DNA of 64,000 bases. It comes from Verrucomicrobium sp. (GTDB lineage: Bacteria; Verrucomicrobiota; Verrucomicrobiia; Methylacidiphilales; UBA1321). This document shows, piece by piece, positions 33,691-42,216 of this stretch. The stretch spans positions 120,276-184,275 of the forward strand of contig JAFIGT010000010.1 of the NCBI GenBank assembly GCA_017849585.1, written 5' to 3'. The notes beneath the pieces are model-generated. The model worked only from the letters and a program-made list of their open reading frames with translations, was not told where the DNA came from and did not search any database. A program made the translations under genes and the position numbers. How positions within the stretch are numbered: the stretch's first letter is position 1; each line of letters starts with the position of its first letter.

Positions 33691-34590
33691 ATGGAAACGG
33701 AAAACCCCAAACCTCAAACAGGCGGTCTGAAATTGATGACCGTGTTCATCGTCGTACTTGCGCTACACGTTGTCGTCATCGGCGGCATCAGCGCCTACCA
33801 TATCTTTAAGCGTGGCACGGGCGACAGCGCGGGCGATATCTCAAAACAGGATACCAATACCGAGAACGTCGACGCGGTGAAGCCGGAAATTGGACCGGAA
33901 CCGCTGCAAGCCGAAGCTGCTCCCGCTCCGACCGCGACCGACACGCAGGTGACCGAGAATGTAACGGCACCGCAGCCGGTCTCGCCGCAGCCAGCAGGTG
34001 CCGCCGTTCACACTCCTACGGTCAGTACTCAGGCTCCCGTTGTTGAGCCGGTTGCTCCCGTGGCTCCGGTTCAGCCGAAGACCTCGGTTGAAAACACCGT
34101 GAAGACCAGCCAGATGGAAGTCACCGTCAACAAAGGAGACAGCCTCTATAAGATCGCCCGCCAGAATCACATGACGGTCGACGCGATCAAGAAGCTCAAC
34201 GGTTTGGCCAGCGACAACCTGAAGATCGGCCAGAAGCTCAAGGTCGAAGTCAAGGGCGCGGCTCCCGCTCCTGTGACCGCTCCGGCACCGACTGCTGTGG
34301 CTTCGGTGAAGCCCACTCCCAAGGTGGCAGCGCCGGTTGCAGCCGCGACGGCCTCAATCTACACGGTCTCCAAAGGGGACACGCTGACGAAGATTGCCAA
34401 GCAGTTCAAGACGACTCCGAGTGCGATCATGTCCGCGAACAACATGACTGATCCGCGCAAGCTCAGCATCGGTGCCAAGCTCAAGATTCCCGGTCAGCAG
34501 GCGACCACCCAACCGGTGGCTGCTCCCGAGAAAGCCGCCAGTGCCAAGCCGGCCCCGGCGCAGAGCTCGGATCTCGTGATGGCTCGCTAA
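33691..34590 (+). CDS. Membrane-anchored protein with two LysM domains
   Basis: A 299-residue protein: short cytoplasmic tail, one transmembrane helix (VFIVVLALHVVVIGGI, ~18-33), a long Pro/Ala/Val-rich linker, then two LysM repeats at about 140-185 (VTVNKGDSLYKIARQN) and 222-268 (YTVSKGDTLTKIAKQF). LysM binds the GlcNAc-containing glycan strands of peptidoglycan. Its place between murD and ftsW is unusual and suggests a role in guiding septal wall synthesis or tethering the machinery to the wall. There is no hydrolase domain. The gene has its own spacing (24 and 28 bases) on either side. Confidence 0.9.
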   Translation: METENPKPQTGGLKLMTVFIVVLALHVVVIGGISAYHIFKRGTGDSAGDISKQDTNTENVDAVKPEIGPEPLQAEAAPAPTATDTQVTENVTAPQPVSPQPAGAAVHTPTVSTQAPVVEPVAPVAPVQPKTSVENTVKTSQMEVTVNKGDSLYKIARQNHMTVDAIKKLNGLASDNLKIGQKLKVEVKGAAPAPVTAPAPTAVASVKPTPKVAAPVAAATASIYTVSKGDTLTKIAKQFKTTPSAIMSANNMTDPRKLSIGAKLKIPGQQATTQPVAAPEKAASAKPAPAQSSDLVMAR

Positions 34591-34618
34591 ATTGCCGCAT
34601 TAACCACGAAACAAACAC

Positions 34619-35788
34619 ATGGCTCTACAACGACAGGTTGGATACATCCTGCTGGTGATTGTGCTGGGCTTGATCGCCTTCGGGTTGGTCATGCTCTTCA
34701 GCACCAGCGCGCCTTATGCCACGCATAATGGCGGCGAGGTGTACTACAACCTGAAACGTCAGGCCATGTGGCTGGGGGTGGGGGCAATCCTCTGCGTGAC
34801 CATGTCGCGGCTGGATTATCATCTGTTGGTCCGCTACGCGCCCTACGGCGTGGCGGCCGCGGTGTTCCTGCTCCTGCTTGTTTTCGTGCCGGGTATTGGC
34901 AAGAAGGTGAATGGCGCTTATCGCTGGATTTCGATTGCTGGCATGAACTTCCAGCCTTCCGAATTCGCGAAGGTGGCCCTCATCTTTTTCTTGGCCTGGT
35001 GGATGTCGAAGCATCAACGGCACGCGGGGGATATCCTGAAGGGGTTCCTGATACCCGCCGCTGTCGTGGGTGGGCTTTGTGTCCTGGTCATGTTTCCGCG
35101 ACTTCACTTCCGGCAGGGTGATCTCGGCGCCGCTGCGATGCTGGTGCTGATCTTTGCCGTGGTGATGTTTTGCGCGGGCGCGAAAAAACGTTATCTCTTT
35201 CCCGTTCCGATTGTGGGGTTGATCGGGTTGATGACGATGGCGTATTTCATGCCCGCCAAACGCGGACGTTTTTTTGCCTTCATGGACCCGGAAAAATTCC
35301 GGGAAACTTCAGCCTATCAGGTCTGGCAGGGATTGATCGCATTGGGCTCCGGCGGATTGAACGGTCTCGGTCTCGGCAATAGTCGTCAAAAGATGTTCTA
35401 TCTGCCCGAAGCGTCGACCGATTGCATTTTCCCCATTGCAGGGGAAGAGCTCGGCATGTGGGTGGCGCTGGCAGTTGTGACGGCATTTCTGGTATTGGTT
35501 TTGGCGAGCGGATGGATTACCATTTCCGCTCCGGATCCGACCGGGGTTTTTCTCGGCATCGGGATCACGACCATGCTGGGTGTGCAGGCGTTGATCAATC
35601 TCGCGGTGGTCACTTCCATGATGCCCAACAAGGGGATGCCTCTGCCATTCATCAGTTATGGAGGATCGAACCTGCTGGTATGTCTGGCAGCGGTCGGTGT
35701 GTTATTTAATATTCAGCGGCAGGGGACTTATGAGACCCCCAATGGAAACGAGGAACTGTTGCCTCCGCGCACCAGTCCGAGGATGTAG
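34619..35788 (+). CDS. ftsW: Peptidoglycan glycosyltransferase FtsW
   Basis: A 389-residue SEDS-family protein with about ten transmembrane helices. Diagnostic segments include KKVNGAYRWISIAGMNFQPS, where the region leads into the putative catalytic loop, STDCIFPIAGEELG (usually HTDFIFA-x-x-GEELG) and the final ISYGGSNLLVCL. FtsW polymerises septal glycan in complex with FtsI. It sits between the LysM gene and murG, the typical dcw order being murD-ftsW-murG. The change to STDCIFPI in the usual HTD-FIFA block is a mild family variation. Confidence 0.95.
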   Translation: MALQRQVGYILLVIVLGLIAFGLVMLFSTSAPYATHNGGEVYYNLKRQAMWLGVGAILCVTMSRLDYHLLVRYAPYGVAAAVFLLLLVFVPGIGKKVNGAYRWISIAGMNFQPSEFAKVALIFFLAWWMSKHQRHAGDILKGFLIPAAVVGGLCVLVMFPRLHFRQGDLGAAAMLVLIFAVVMFCAGAKKRYLFPVPIVGLIGLMTMAYFMPAKRGRFFAFMDPEKFRETSAYQVWQGLIALGSGGLNGLGLGNSRQKMFYLPEASTDCIFPIAGEELGMWVALAVVTAFLVLVLASGWITISAPDPTGVFLGIGITTMLGVQALINLAVVTSMMPNKGMPLPFISYGGSNLLVCLAAVGVLFNIQRQGTYETPNGNEELLPPRTSPRM

Positions 35789-35794
35789 AATCAG

Positions 35795-36895
35795 ATGAGT
35801 GCACTTCGTATAGCGATCGCGTGCGGCGGTTCTGGCGGCCACCTGTTTCCGGGTCTGGCCGTGGCGGAAGAACTGCGTCAACGCGGGCACGAGACGTTGC
35901 TGCTGGTCTCGTCCAAGCAAATTGACGCCGTGGCGTTGCAAGGCTCGGCCCAGCAAAATTCACGAGCGATTTCCACCGTCGGCTGGCCGGGGTTGACCAG
36001 TCCGCGTATTTTCAAGTTTGCTGCGACCTTGTTGAAATCCTGGCGTGAATGCCGGGCGATTTTCCGTGATTTCGAACCCGACGCTGTGCTCGGCATGGGC
36101 GGTTTCACCAGCGCCGTGCCGCTCATGTTAGCCAACCGCCAGCATCTTGCCACGCTACTGCACGAGTCCAATGCCATTCCCGGTCGCGTGACGCAACTCG
36201 TCGCGCCGCGAGTGACGCGCACGTTGCTGGGCTTCTCCGCGTGCGGTAGTTACCTCAGCAATGCCCGCTGGGTTGTCACCGGTACGCCCGTGCGGCAGGG
36301 GTTGCGCCGGATTCCCCGTGCGGAAGCCGCTGAAAAGTTTGGACTGCATCCCGAATTCAAGACCATTCTTATCATGGGAGGCAGTCAGGGCGCGCGTGGT
36401 GTCAACGAACTGGCGCTGAAGATGCTGCCGCTCGTGGCGAACCAACGCGATCGTTGGCAGTTTGTCCATCTCAGCGGCAACGCCGACGCGAATATCGTGG
36501 AGATTAATTACCGCCGCCAGCGATTGACCGCCGTTGTGCAGCCGTTCAGTTCCGAGATGGAATATCTATACAGCCTTGCGGACCTTGTCATTGCCCGGTC
36601 CGGGGCCAGTTCGCTCACGGAACTCAGTCATTACGGTTTGCCGAGCATTCTCATTCCTTTGCCCACGGCGGCGCACGATCACCAGACCTACAACGCCCGG
36701 ATTTTTGGAGACGCTGGAGCCGCTGCCGTTTTTGCCGAGGGCAAACTCACCGCATCACGGCTCGCCGAGGAAGTCACCCGCCTGCTCGAGGACGAAACTG
36801 AGCGGGAACGCATGGGCCGGGCCGCTTCAGGCCTGGCGGGAAAAGAAGCCGCACGCCGCGTCGCGGAGGAAATCGAAAAATGCAGCCGGAATTAA
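35795..36895 (+). CDS. murG: UDP-GlcNAc--lipid I N-acetylglucosaminyltransferase MurG
   Basis: A 366-residue GT28 enzyme. The N-terminal glycine loop (CGGSGGHLFPGLAVAEEL) and second glycine-rich loop (IMGGSQGARGVNEL) are present, as is the acceptor and nucleotide-binding region ARSGASSLTELSHYGLPSILIPLP. It converts lipid I to lipid II on the inner face of the membrane. The gene starts six bases after ftsW and overlaps the murC-murB start by 16 bases. Confidence 0.95.
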   Translation: MSALRIAIACGGSGGHLFPGLAVAEELRQRGHETLLLVSSKQIDAVALQGSAQQNSRAISTVGWPGLTSPRIFKFAATLLKSWRECRAIFRDFEPDAVLGMGGFTSAVPLMLANRQHLATLLHESNAIPGRVTQLVAPRVTRTLLGFSACGSYLSNARWVVTGTPVRQGLRRIPRAEAAEKFGLHPEFKTILIMGGSQGARGVNELALKMLPLVANQRDRWQFVHLSGNADANIVEINYRRQRLTAVVQPFSSEMEYLYSLADLVIARSGASSLTELSHYGLPSILIPLPTAAHDHQTYNARIFGDAGAAAVFAEGKLTASRLAEEVTRLLEDETERERMGRAASGLAGKEAARRVAEEIEKCSRN

Positions 36896-39174
36896 AAAAC
36901 TACCTTCGCCAATTGCTGAGCAAGCCGGGCGCGCGCATCCACCTCATCGGGGTGGCGGGCAGCGGCATGAGCGGTTTGGCCCGGCTCCTGATCCAGCTCG
37001 GTCATCACGTTTCCGGGTCCGATCTGAATCGCTCGGCGGAAGTGGGCCGGCTGGAAGCGCTTGGGCTGAAATTTTTCAAGGGGCACGAAGGCGGCAACGT
37101 CACGGGTACCGAGCTTGTCGTGTATTCCTCGGCCATTATTCCGGCCAATCCCGAGCGCAAGGCGGCAGTAAAGGCGGGCATTCAGGTTGCGCGTCGCGCG
37201 GAATGTCTCGCCATGCTTACCGAGCAAAAGCAATCGCTCGTCGTAGCGGGCATGCATGGCAAGACGACTACTTCGTCGATGCTCGCCTGGGTGTTGCGTC
37301 ATGCTGATTGGCGTTGCGCCCACTACATCGGCGCAGAAGTGCCGATTCTCGGTACCAGCGCGGCATGGGACGAAGGACACCATTTTGTGGTCGAAGGCGA
37401 CGAAAGCGACGGCACCATCTCGCTCTATCATCCGCATGCGTCGATGATTCTGAATGTCGAAGAAGAACACCTCGACTACTACGGCAGTCTCGATGAGATT
37501 TTGCGCACCTTCGCGCAGTTGATCGAACAGACCACCGGCCCGGTCTTTTACTGCGCCGATGACAAGAACGCCGTTCTGCTCTGCTCGCACCACGAAGGCT
37601 CCATCGGTTACGGCTGCTCGGAGCACGCCAACTACCGCATCATCGACGTCCACGCGCAGAATTTTTCGTCAACGTTCAAGCTTCTCAAGAACGGCGTTCT
37701 CCTTGGCGACATTACACTCAATGTTCCCGGAAAACAGAACGTCCGCAATGCCGCGGGTGTCGCTGCGATGGCGACGGAACTCGGCGTGGAGTGGAAGTCC
37801 ATTGTCGACGCGCTGGCTGAATTTCGCGGGGCGAAGCGCCGCTTCGAAGTCAAATACGTCAGTCAGAACTTCATGGTTGTCGATGATTACGCGCATCATC
37901 CGACCGAGATTGTGGCCACCTTGGCAGCGGCGCACAACAGCGGCTGGAAACGGGTCATTGCCCTGTTCCAGCCGCATCGCTACACGCGCACCAAGTTATT
38001 GCTCGAAGATTTCGGCCCGGCGTTCAAGGACGCCAGTCGCGTTTATCTGACGGAAATATATGCCGCGAGCGAGCAACCGCTGGAAGGGGTTTCCGGCGAA
38101 TCGCTCGCTGCGGTTGTGCGCGAGGCAGGCAACGCGCATGTCGAATATGAATCCAGCCTCGTGCGCTTGCGCCGTCGCGTCTCGCATGCGATCGAGCCCG
38201 GCGATCTCGTCATCACTCTCGGAGCGGGCGACATCCACCGCGTGGCGACGAAACTGGCGGAAGACCTCGCTGCCTTCGAGGCGCTGCGCAAGGAGCTCAA
38301 ACCCGAGAGTGTATTATTGCGCGAGGAACCGCTTTCCAAGCACACATCGCTGCGCGTCGGTGGTCCGGCGGACCTCTGGTTCGAGCCGGTCGACGAGGAG
38401 GACTTGGCCAAGGGTTTGAAGCATGCGCTCAAGCGCGGCGTCCCGGTGACGGTGATAGGTCGCGGCACCAATCTGCTCGTGCGCGACGGTGGCATTCGAG
38501 GCCTCTGCGTCCATCTGGGACAACCGTACTTCAACCAGGTCACGATTGACGGTGTCAATATCCATGCCGGGGCTGGGGTGCGATTGAAGAATATTGTTGC
38601 CGAAGCCAAGAAGAATGGCTTGGGCGGACTCGAATTCATGGAGGGCATTCCCGGTAATCTGGGTGGAGCCTTGCGCATGAATGCCGGAGCGATGCAGGGT
38701 TGGACCATGGAAGTGGTCGAGGAAATCCGCTCGATGAATTATCGCGGCGAAATTCAAGTGGAGAAGCGCGAAAATCTCGAAGTGCGTTATCGCAGTGTGC
38801 CCCATTTCGAGCAGAACATCGCCCTATCGGCCCGGCTGCGCGGTACGCCCAGTGCGCCGCAGGAAATCAGCGAGCGATTGAAGAAGTTCAGTGAAAAACG
38901 CTGGAGCTCGCAACCTGCTGCGCCCAGTGCCGGATGCATTTTCAAGAACCCGGAAACGATCCCGGCGGGCAAACTCGTCGACGAGTTGGGTCTCAAAAAT
39001 CGTTCCATTGGCAAGGCCCGCGTCTCGGTCGAGCACGGCAACTTCATCGTCAATGACGGCGGTGCCACGGCCAAGGACATGCTCGCTTTGATCGAGATCG
39101 TCAAGGCAGAGGCGCGCGAGAAGCGCCAGATCGAACTCGAAACGGAAGTCATCGTCATCGGAGAGGATTTATAA
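36880..39174 (+). CDS. murC-murB: MurC-MurB fusion (UDP-MurNAc-L-alanine ligase / UDP-enolpyruvoylglucosamine reductase)
   Basis: A 764-residue fusion. Residues ~1-460 are MurC: HLIGVAGSGMSGLARLL, ATP loop GMHGKTTTSSML, VEGDESDG and DYAHHPTEI. Residues ~475-764 are MurB: TSLRVGGPADLWF, GRGTNLLVRDGGI, FMEGIPGNLGGALRMNAGAM and SAGCIFKNPE. The catalytic proton donor of MurB is usually Ser; here it is Cys686, a substitution known in some type II enzymes. The fusion joins the step that makes UDP-MurNAc with the one that adds its first amino acid. Its stop overlaps ddl (TAATG). Confidence 0.95.
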   Translation: MQPELKNYLRQLLSKPGARIHLIGVAGSGMSGLARLLIQLGHHVSGSDLNRSAEVGRLEALGLKFFKGHEGGNVTGTELVVYSSAIIPANPERKAAVKAGIQVARRAECLAMLTEQKQSLVVAGMHGKTTTSSMLAWVLRHADWRCAHYIGAEVPILGTSAAWDEGHHFVVEGDESDGTISLYHPHASMILNVEEEHLDYYGSLDEILRTFAQLIEQTTGPVFYCADDKNAVLLCSHHEGSIGYGCSEHANYRIIDVHAQNFSSTFKLLKNGVLLGDITLNVPGKQNVRNAAGVAAMATELGVEWKSIVDALAEFRGAKRRFEVKYVSQNFMVVDDYAHHPTEIVATLAAAHNSGWKRVIALFQPHRYTRTKLLLEDFGPAFKDASRVYLTEIYAASEQPLEGVSGESLAAVVREAGNAHVEYESSLVRLRRRVSHAIEPGDLVITLGAGDIHRVATKLAEDLAAFEALRKELKPESVLLREEPLSKHTSLRVGGPADLWFEPVDEEDLAKGLKHALKRGVPVTVIGRGTNLLVRDGGIRGLCVHLGQPYFNQVTIDGVNIHAGAGVRLKNIVAEAKKNGLGGLEFMEGIPGNLGGALRMNAGAMQGWTMEVVEEIRSMNYRGEIQVEKRENLEVRYRSVPHFEQNIALSARLRGTPSAPQEISERLKKFSEKRWSSQPAAPSAGCIFKNPETIPAGKLVDELGLKNRSIGKARVSVEHGNFIVNDGGATAKDMLALIEIVKAEAREKRQIELETEVIVIGEDL

Positions 39175-40085
39175 TGAGTCGTACCTTTAAAAAAATCACC
39201 GTCCTGCAAGGCGGACCGTCCACGGAACGCGAAGTCTCGCTCCGGAGCGGCGCGGCGGTGGCCAAGGCATTGACCGAATCTGGCTATGAGGTGACGTCGG
39301 TCACCGTTGAAGGTGAAACGGTGGAAATTCCCGCCGGAACGGAACTCGTTTTTGTCTGCCTGCACGGCACCTTTGGCGAGGACGGCAAGCTTCAGCGCAT
39401 TCTCTCGAAGCTGGGCATTCCCTACACCGGCAGCAACGAAACGGCCAGTCGCGACGCCTTCGACAAGGTTGTCACGAAATCCATTTTCATCGAAAACGGA
39501 TTACCCACGCCGCAAAGTCAGTTGATTTCGCGCATTGAGGATTTGACCCTCGAACTGCCTGTGGCGGTAAAGCCTCCCTGCCAGGGTTCCAGCGTTGGGG
39601 TCACGCTCGTGCATAACGCCGAACAGCTCAAGGTGGCGCTGGACGAAGCCTTGCGCTACGGAGATCGTGCGCTGGTGGAGAAGTTGATTGTTGGCAAAGA
39701 GCTCACAGTCGGTATTCTCGACGGCAAAGCGCTGCCCGTGATCGAGATTCGTATCAAAGCTGGTTTCTACGACTATACAAACAAGTATACTCCTGGAGCG
39801 TCGGAACATTTGTGCCCGGCACCGCTTGATCCTGAAATCACGGCGATTGTCCAACGCGTCGCGCTGCGCGCCCACGAGGTCCTCGGCTGCGGCATTTATT
39901 CCCGTGTCGATGTTATGCTCGCGGAGGACGGCCAGCCCTATCTCCTCGAGGTGAATACCGTTCCTGGTATGACCGCCACCAGCCTTGTGCCCGATGCGGC
40001 CAAGGTCGCAGGCTACACGATGCCTCAACTTTGCGCGCTCATTGCGGAAAAAACCTACGCAGCCTTTCAGAATTCGAAACCATGA
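39174..40085 (+). CDS. ddl: D-alanine--D-alanine ligase
   Basis: A 303-residue ATP-grasp enzyme with GGPSTEREVSLRSGAAV at the N-terminus, the PYTGSN substrate loop, VKPPCQGSSVGVTLV, the ATP-grasp core and the terminal EVNTVPGMTATSL Mg-binding block. It makes the D-Ala-D-Ala dipeptide used by MurF. The next gene begins at 40082, overlapping the ddl stop by four bases (ATGA). Length and order are normal for dcw clusters. Confidence 0.95.
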   Translation: MSRTFKKITVLQGGPSTEREVSLRSGAAVAKALTESGYEVTSVTVEGETVEIPAGTELVFVCLHGTFGEDGKLQRILSKLGIPYTGSNETASRDAFDKVVTKSIFIENGLPTPQSQLISRIEDLTLELPVAVKPPCQGSSVGVTLVHNAEQLKVALDEALRYGDRALVEKLIVGKELTVGILDGKALPVIEIRIKAGFYDYTNKYTPGASEHLCPAPLDPEITAIVQRVALRAHEVLGCGIYSRVDVMLAEDGQPYLLEVNTVPGMTATSLVPDAAKVAGYTMPQLCALIAEKTYAAFQNSKP

Positions 40086-40942
40086 ACCGACGCCCCGGCT
40101 CACGCCTACGTCATAACGAGATCAACGTCCTCCTGGCGGCGACGCAACAGCGTCACAACCGCCGGAAGCTGGCGCGCCATGCCGCCTGGGGATTGCTCTT
40201 GCTTATGACCTTGACTGGTGCCGGGGTGGCCACGCATTTCGCCATGGAGCGGCTCCTGAGCAAGGCGCTCTACACCAATCCCGAATACGCGGTGCGCGAG
40301 ATCGTCGTCGCCACGCGAGGCGATTATTCCCAGCGCCAGATCCGGCAGGCGGCGGGAGTTTCCACCGGAGACAACATCTGGACCATCGACCTCGGCCGGG
40401 TGCAACGCAACATCGAACGGCTGCCTTACGTTGCCGAAGCGCGGGTGGAAAAGCATCTGCCCGGCAGGCTTGTGATCAAGATCACCGAGCGCAATCCGAT
40501 TGTCAAAGTCACGGCCGTGATCTCCGATTTGAACCGGTCCGAAGTCTTCTACATCGACCGCGACCAGTACGTGATCTTCAAGCCCCGTCCCGGTGAAGCG
40601 ACCCGCCCGCTGCCGGAAATTATCGGCTTGCGCAATCGCGATCTCGATGCGGGCCTGCGGATTTCGCAGCCCGAAGTTGTCGTGGCCATCAGCCTGCTCA
40701 AGGCATTGGAAACCACCACGCTGGGCAGCGCGCTTGATGTGCAGACGATTGACGTGAGCCAACCGCTGGCGCTCAAGGTCACCACCCGCGACGGCGCGGT
40801 GGTGTTCTTCCGCATGGATTACATCGGGCAGCAGATCCATCGCTTGCAGGAAATCTTGGAATACGCGCAGACCAACAATAAACAAATTCGCACGGTCGAC
40901 CTTACCCTCGACCGCAACGTACCTGTGACTTTTGTCCAATAA
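40082..40942 (+). CDS. ftsQ: FtsQ/DivIB-type cell division protein
   Basis: About 286 residues from the ATG at 40082: a basic cytoplasmic tail (~30 residues), one transmembrane helix (GLLLLMTLTGAGVATHF), then a POTRA domain (YAVREIVVATRGDYSQRQIR, GDNIWTIDLGRVQRNIERLP, VAEARVEKHLPGRLVIKITE) and a beta domain. This is the FtsQ architecture; the position ddl-ftsQ-ftsA is canonical. It links FtsL-like proteins to the rest of the divisome. Sequence is weakly conserved in this family, so order and domains carry the call. Confidence 0.9.
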   Translation: MNRRPGSRLRHNEINVLLAATQQRHNRRKLARHAAWGLLLLMTLTGAGVATHFAMERLLSKALYTNPEYAVREIVVATRGDYSQRQIRQAAGVSTGDNIWTIDLGRVQRNIERLPYVAEARVEKHLPGRLVIKITERNPIVKVTAVISDLNRSEVFYIDRDQYVIFKPRPGEATRPLPEIIGLRNRDLDAGLRISQPEVVVAISLLKALETTTLGSALDVQTIDVSQPLALKVTTRDGAVVFFRMDYIGQQIHRLQEILEYAQTNNKQIRTVDLTLDRNVPVTFVQ

Positions 40943-40965
40943 CCATCCGCGAGGAGAATCAAGCC

Positions 40966-42201
40966 ATGTTCTGGAAAAATGACCGAAATATCATCGTAGC
41001 GCTTGAAATTGGCAGCACCAAGATTGCCGCCGCCGTGGCCGAATTGCGTGCGGACGGCAGCCTCGCCTTGCTCGGTATCGGGGAAGGCCCTTCGGGTCAG
41101 GTGCGCAAGTGCGAGATTGTGGATTTTGAGACTGCACAGCGTTGCGTGCAGGATGCGCTGGCCGACGCGGAAGCGAAAACCGGTGTGACCGTGGGCGAAG
41201 TCTATCTCGCGATTTCCGGCGCGCACATTTGCTCAACGAGCGTGCGTCACAGCGTTGCCGTGAACACGGAGAATGGGGAGGTCACCGAGGATCACCTCTA
41301 TGAACTGCGCGACATGGCCCGCAAGCATGCCTTGCCGACCGACTACGCGCTCATTCACGATCTGTTGCAGCACTACATTCTTGATGACGAATCGCAGACG
41401 GATAATCCCGTGGGCTTGGTCACGCGCCGGCTTGCGGCGGATTATCACCTGGTCTACGGACTCGCCACGCGGCTGTTGACCTCGATCAAGTGCGTCAAGG
41501 AGCTTTCCATCGATGTCAAAAATTACGCGCTCAGCGCCTACGCCACAGCGCAGGCGGTGCTGCGGCCCAGCGACAAACAGCTCGGTGCCGTGGTGATCAA
41601 TCTCGGCGGCGGCGTCACGGATTACATCGCCTACGAACGCGGCTCGGTGGTTCACGCGGGCGTGCTCGGAGTGGGCGGCGAACATTTGACCAACGACATC
41701 GTGGCCGGATTGAAGATTCCTTACTCGAAAGCGGAAATGCTCAAGAAGACGGAAGGGGCGGTCATTCTCGTTCCGGAACAACGCCATGAACGCATCGCGC
41801 TCGTGGGCGATTTCAATTTCGAAGAGCGCCAGATCTATCGCGAATCGCTGGTGACGATCATGCAGGCGCGTCAGGCCGAGACACTGGAGATCGTGCTCGC
41901 CGACTTGGAGCGTCAGCCGTTCTGGGAAGATTTCGCCGGGACGATTTATCTCACCGGCGGCGCTTCGCAGGTAAAGGGATTGAAGGAGCTTGCTTCGAAA
42001 ATTTTCCCCTTCCCGGTGGAGATGGGTAACCAGTTCCCGCTCGATGGGGATCAGAATTATGCGAACCGTCCCGACCTGAGTACGGTGCTCGGACTTTTGC
42101 AGTATGCCCGTCAGGCGGAAATGGAAGAACCGCCCGCCCGCGGTTGGGCGCGGATGTCGCAATCCATCAAGAAGGTGCTGACCGGAATCCGGTTAATTTA
42201 A
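40966..42201 (+). CDS. ftsA: Cell division protein FtsA
   Basis: A 411-residue actin-fold ATPase: phosphate loop NIIVALEIGSTKIAAAVAE, the 1C subdomain (YLAISGAHI), VVINLGGGVTDYIAYERG (second phosphate loop) and YLTGGASQVKGLKEL (adenosine motif). The C-terminus (WARMSQSIKKVLTGIRLI) is a typical amphipathic membrane-targeting helix. FtsA tethers FtsZ to the membrane; the ftsZ gene follows after 15 bases. All ATP-binding motifs look normal, in contrast to the neighbouring FtsZ. Confidence 0.95.
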   Translation: MFWKNDRNIIVALEIGSTKIAAAVAELRADGSLALLGIGEGPSGQVRKCEIVDFETAQRCVQDALADAEAKTGVTVGEVYLAISGAHICSTSVRHSVAVNTENGEVTEDHLYELRDMARKHALPTDYALIHDLLQHYILDDESQTDNPVGLVTRRLAADYHLVYGLATRLLTSIKCVKELSIDVKNYALSAYATAQAVLRPSDKQLGAVVINLGGGVTDYIAYERGSVVHAGVLGVGGEHLTNDIVAGLKIPYSKAEMLKKTEGAVILVPEQRHERIALVGDFNFEERQIYRESLVTIMQARQAETLEIVLADLERQPFWEDFAGTIYLTGGASQVKGLKELASKIFPFPVEMGNQFPLDGDQNYANRPDLSTVLGLLQYARQAEMEEPPARGWARMSQSIKKVLTGIRLI

Positions 42202-42216
42202 GGACGGAACACGGCC

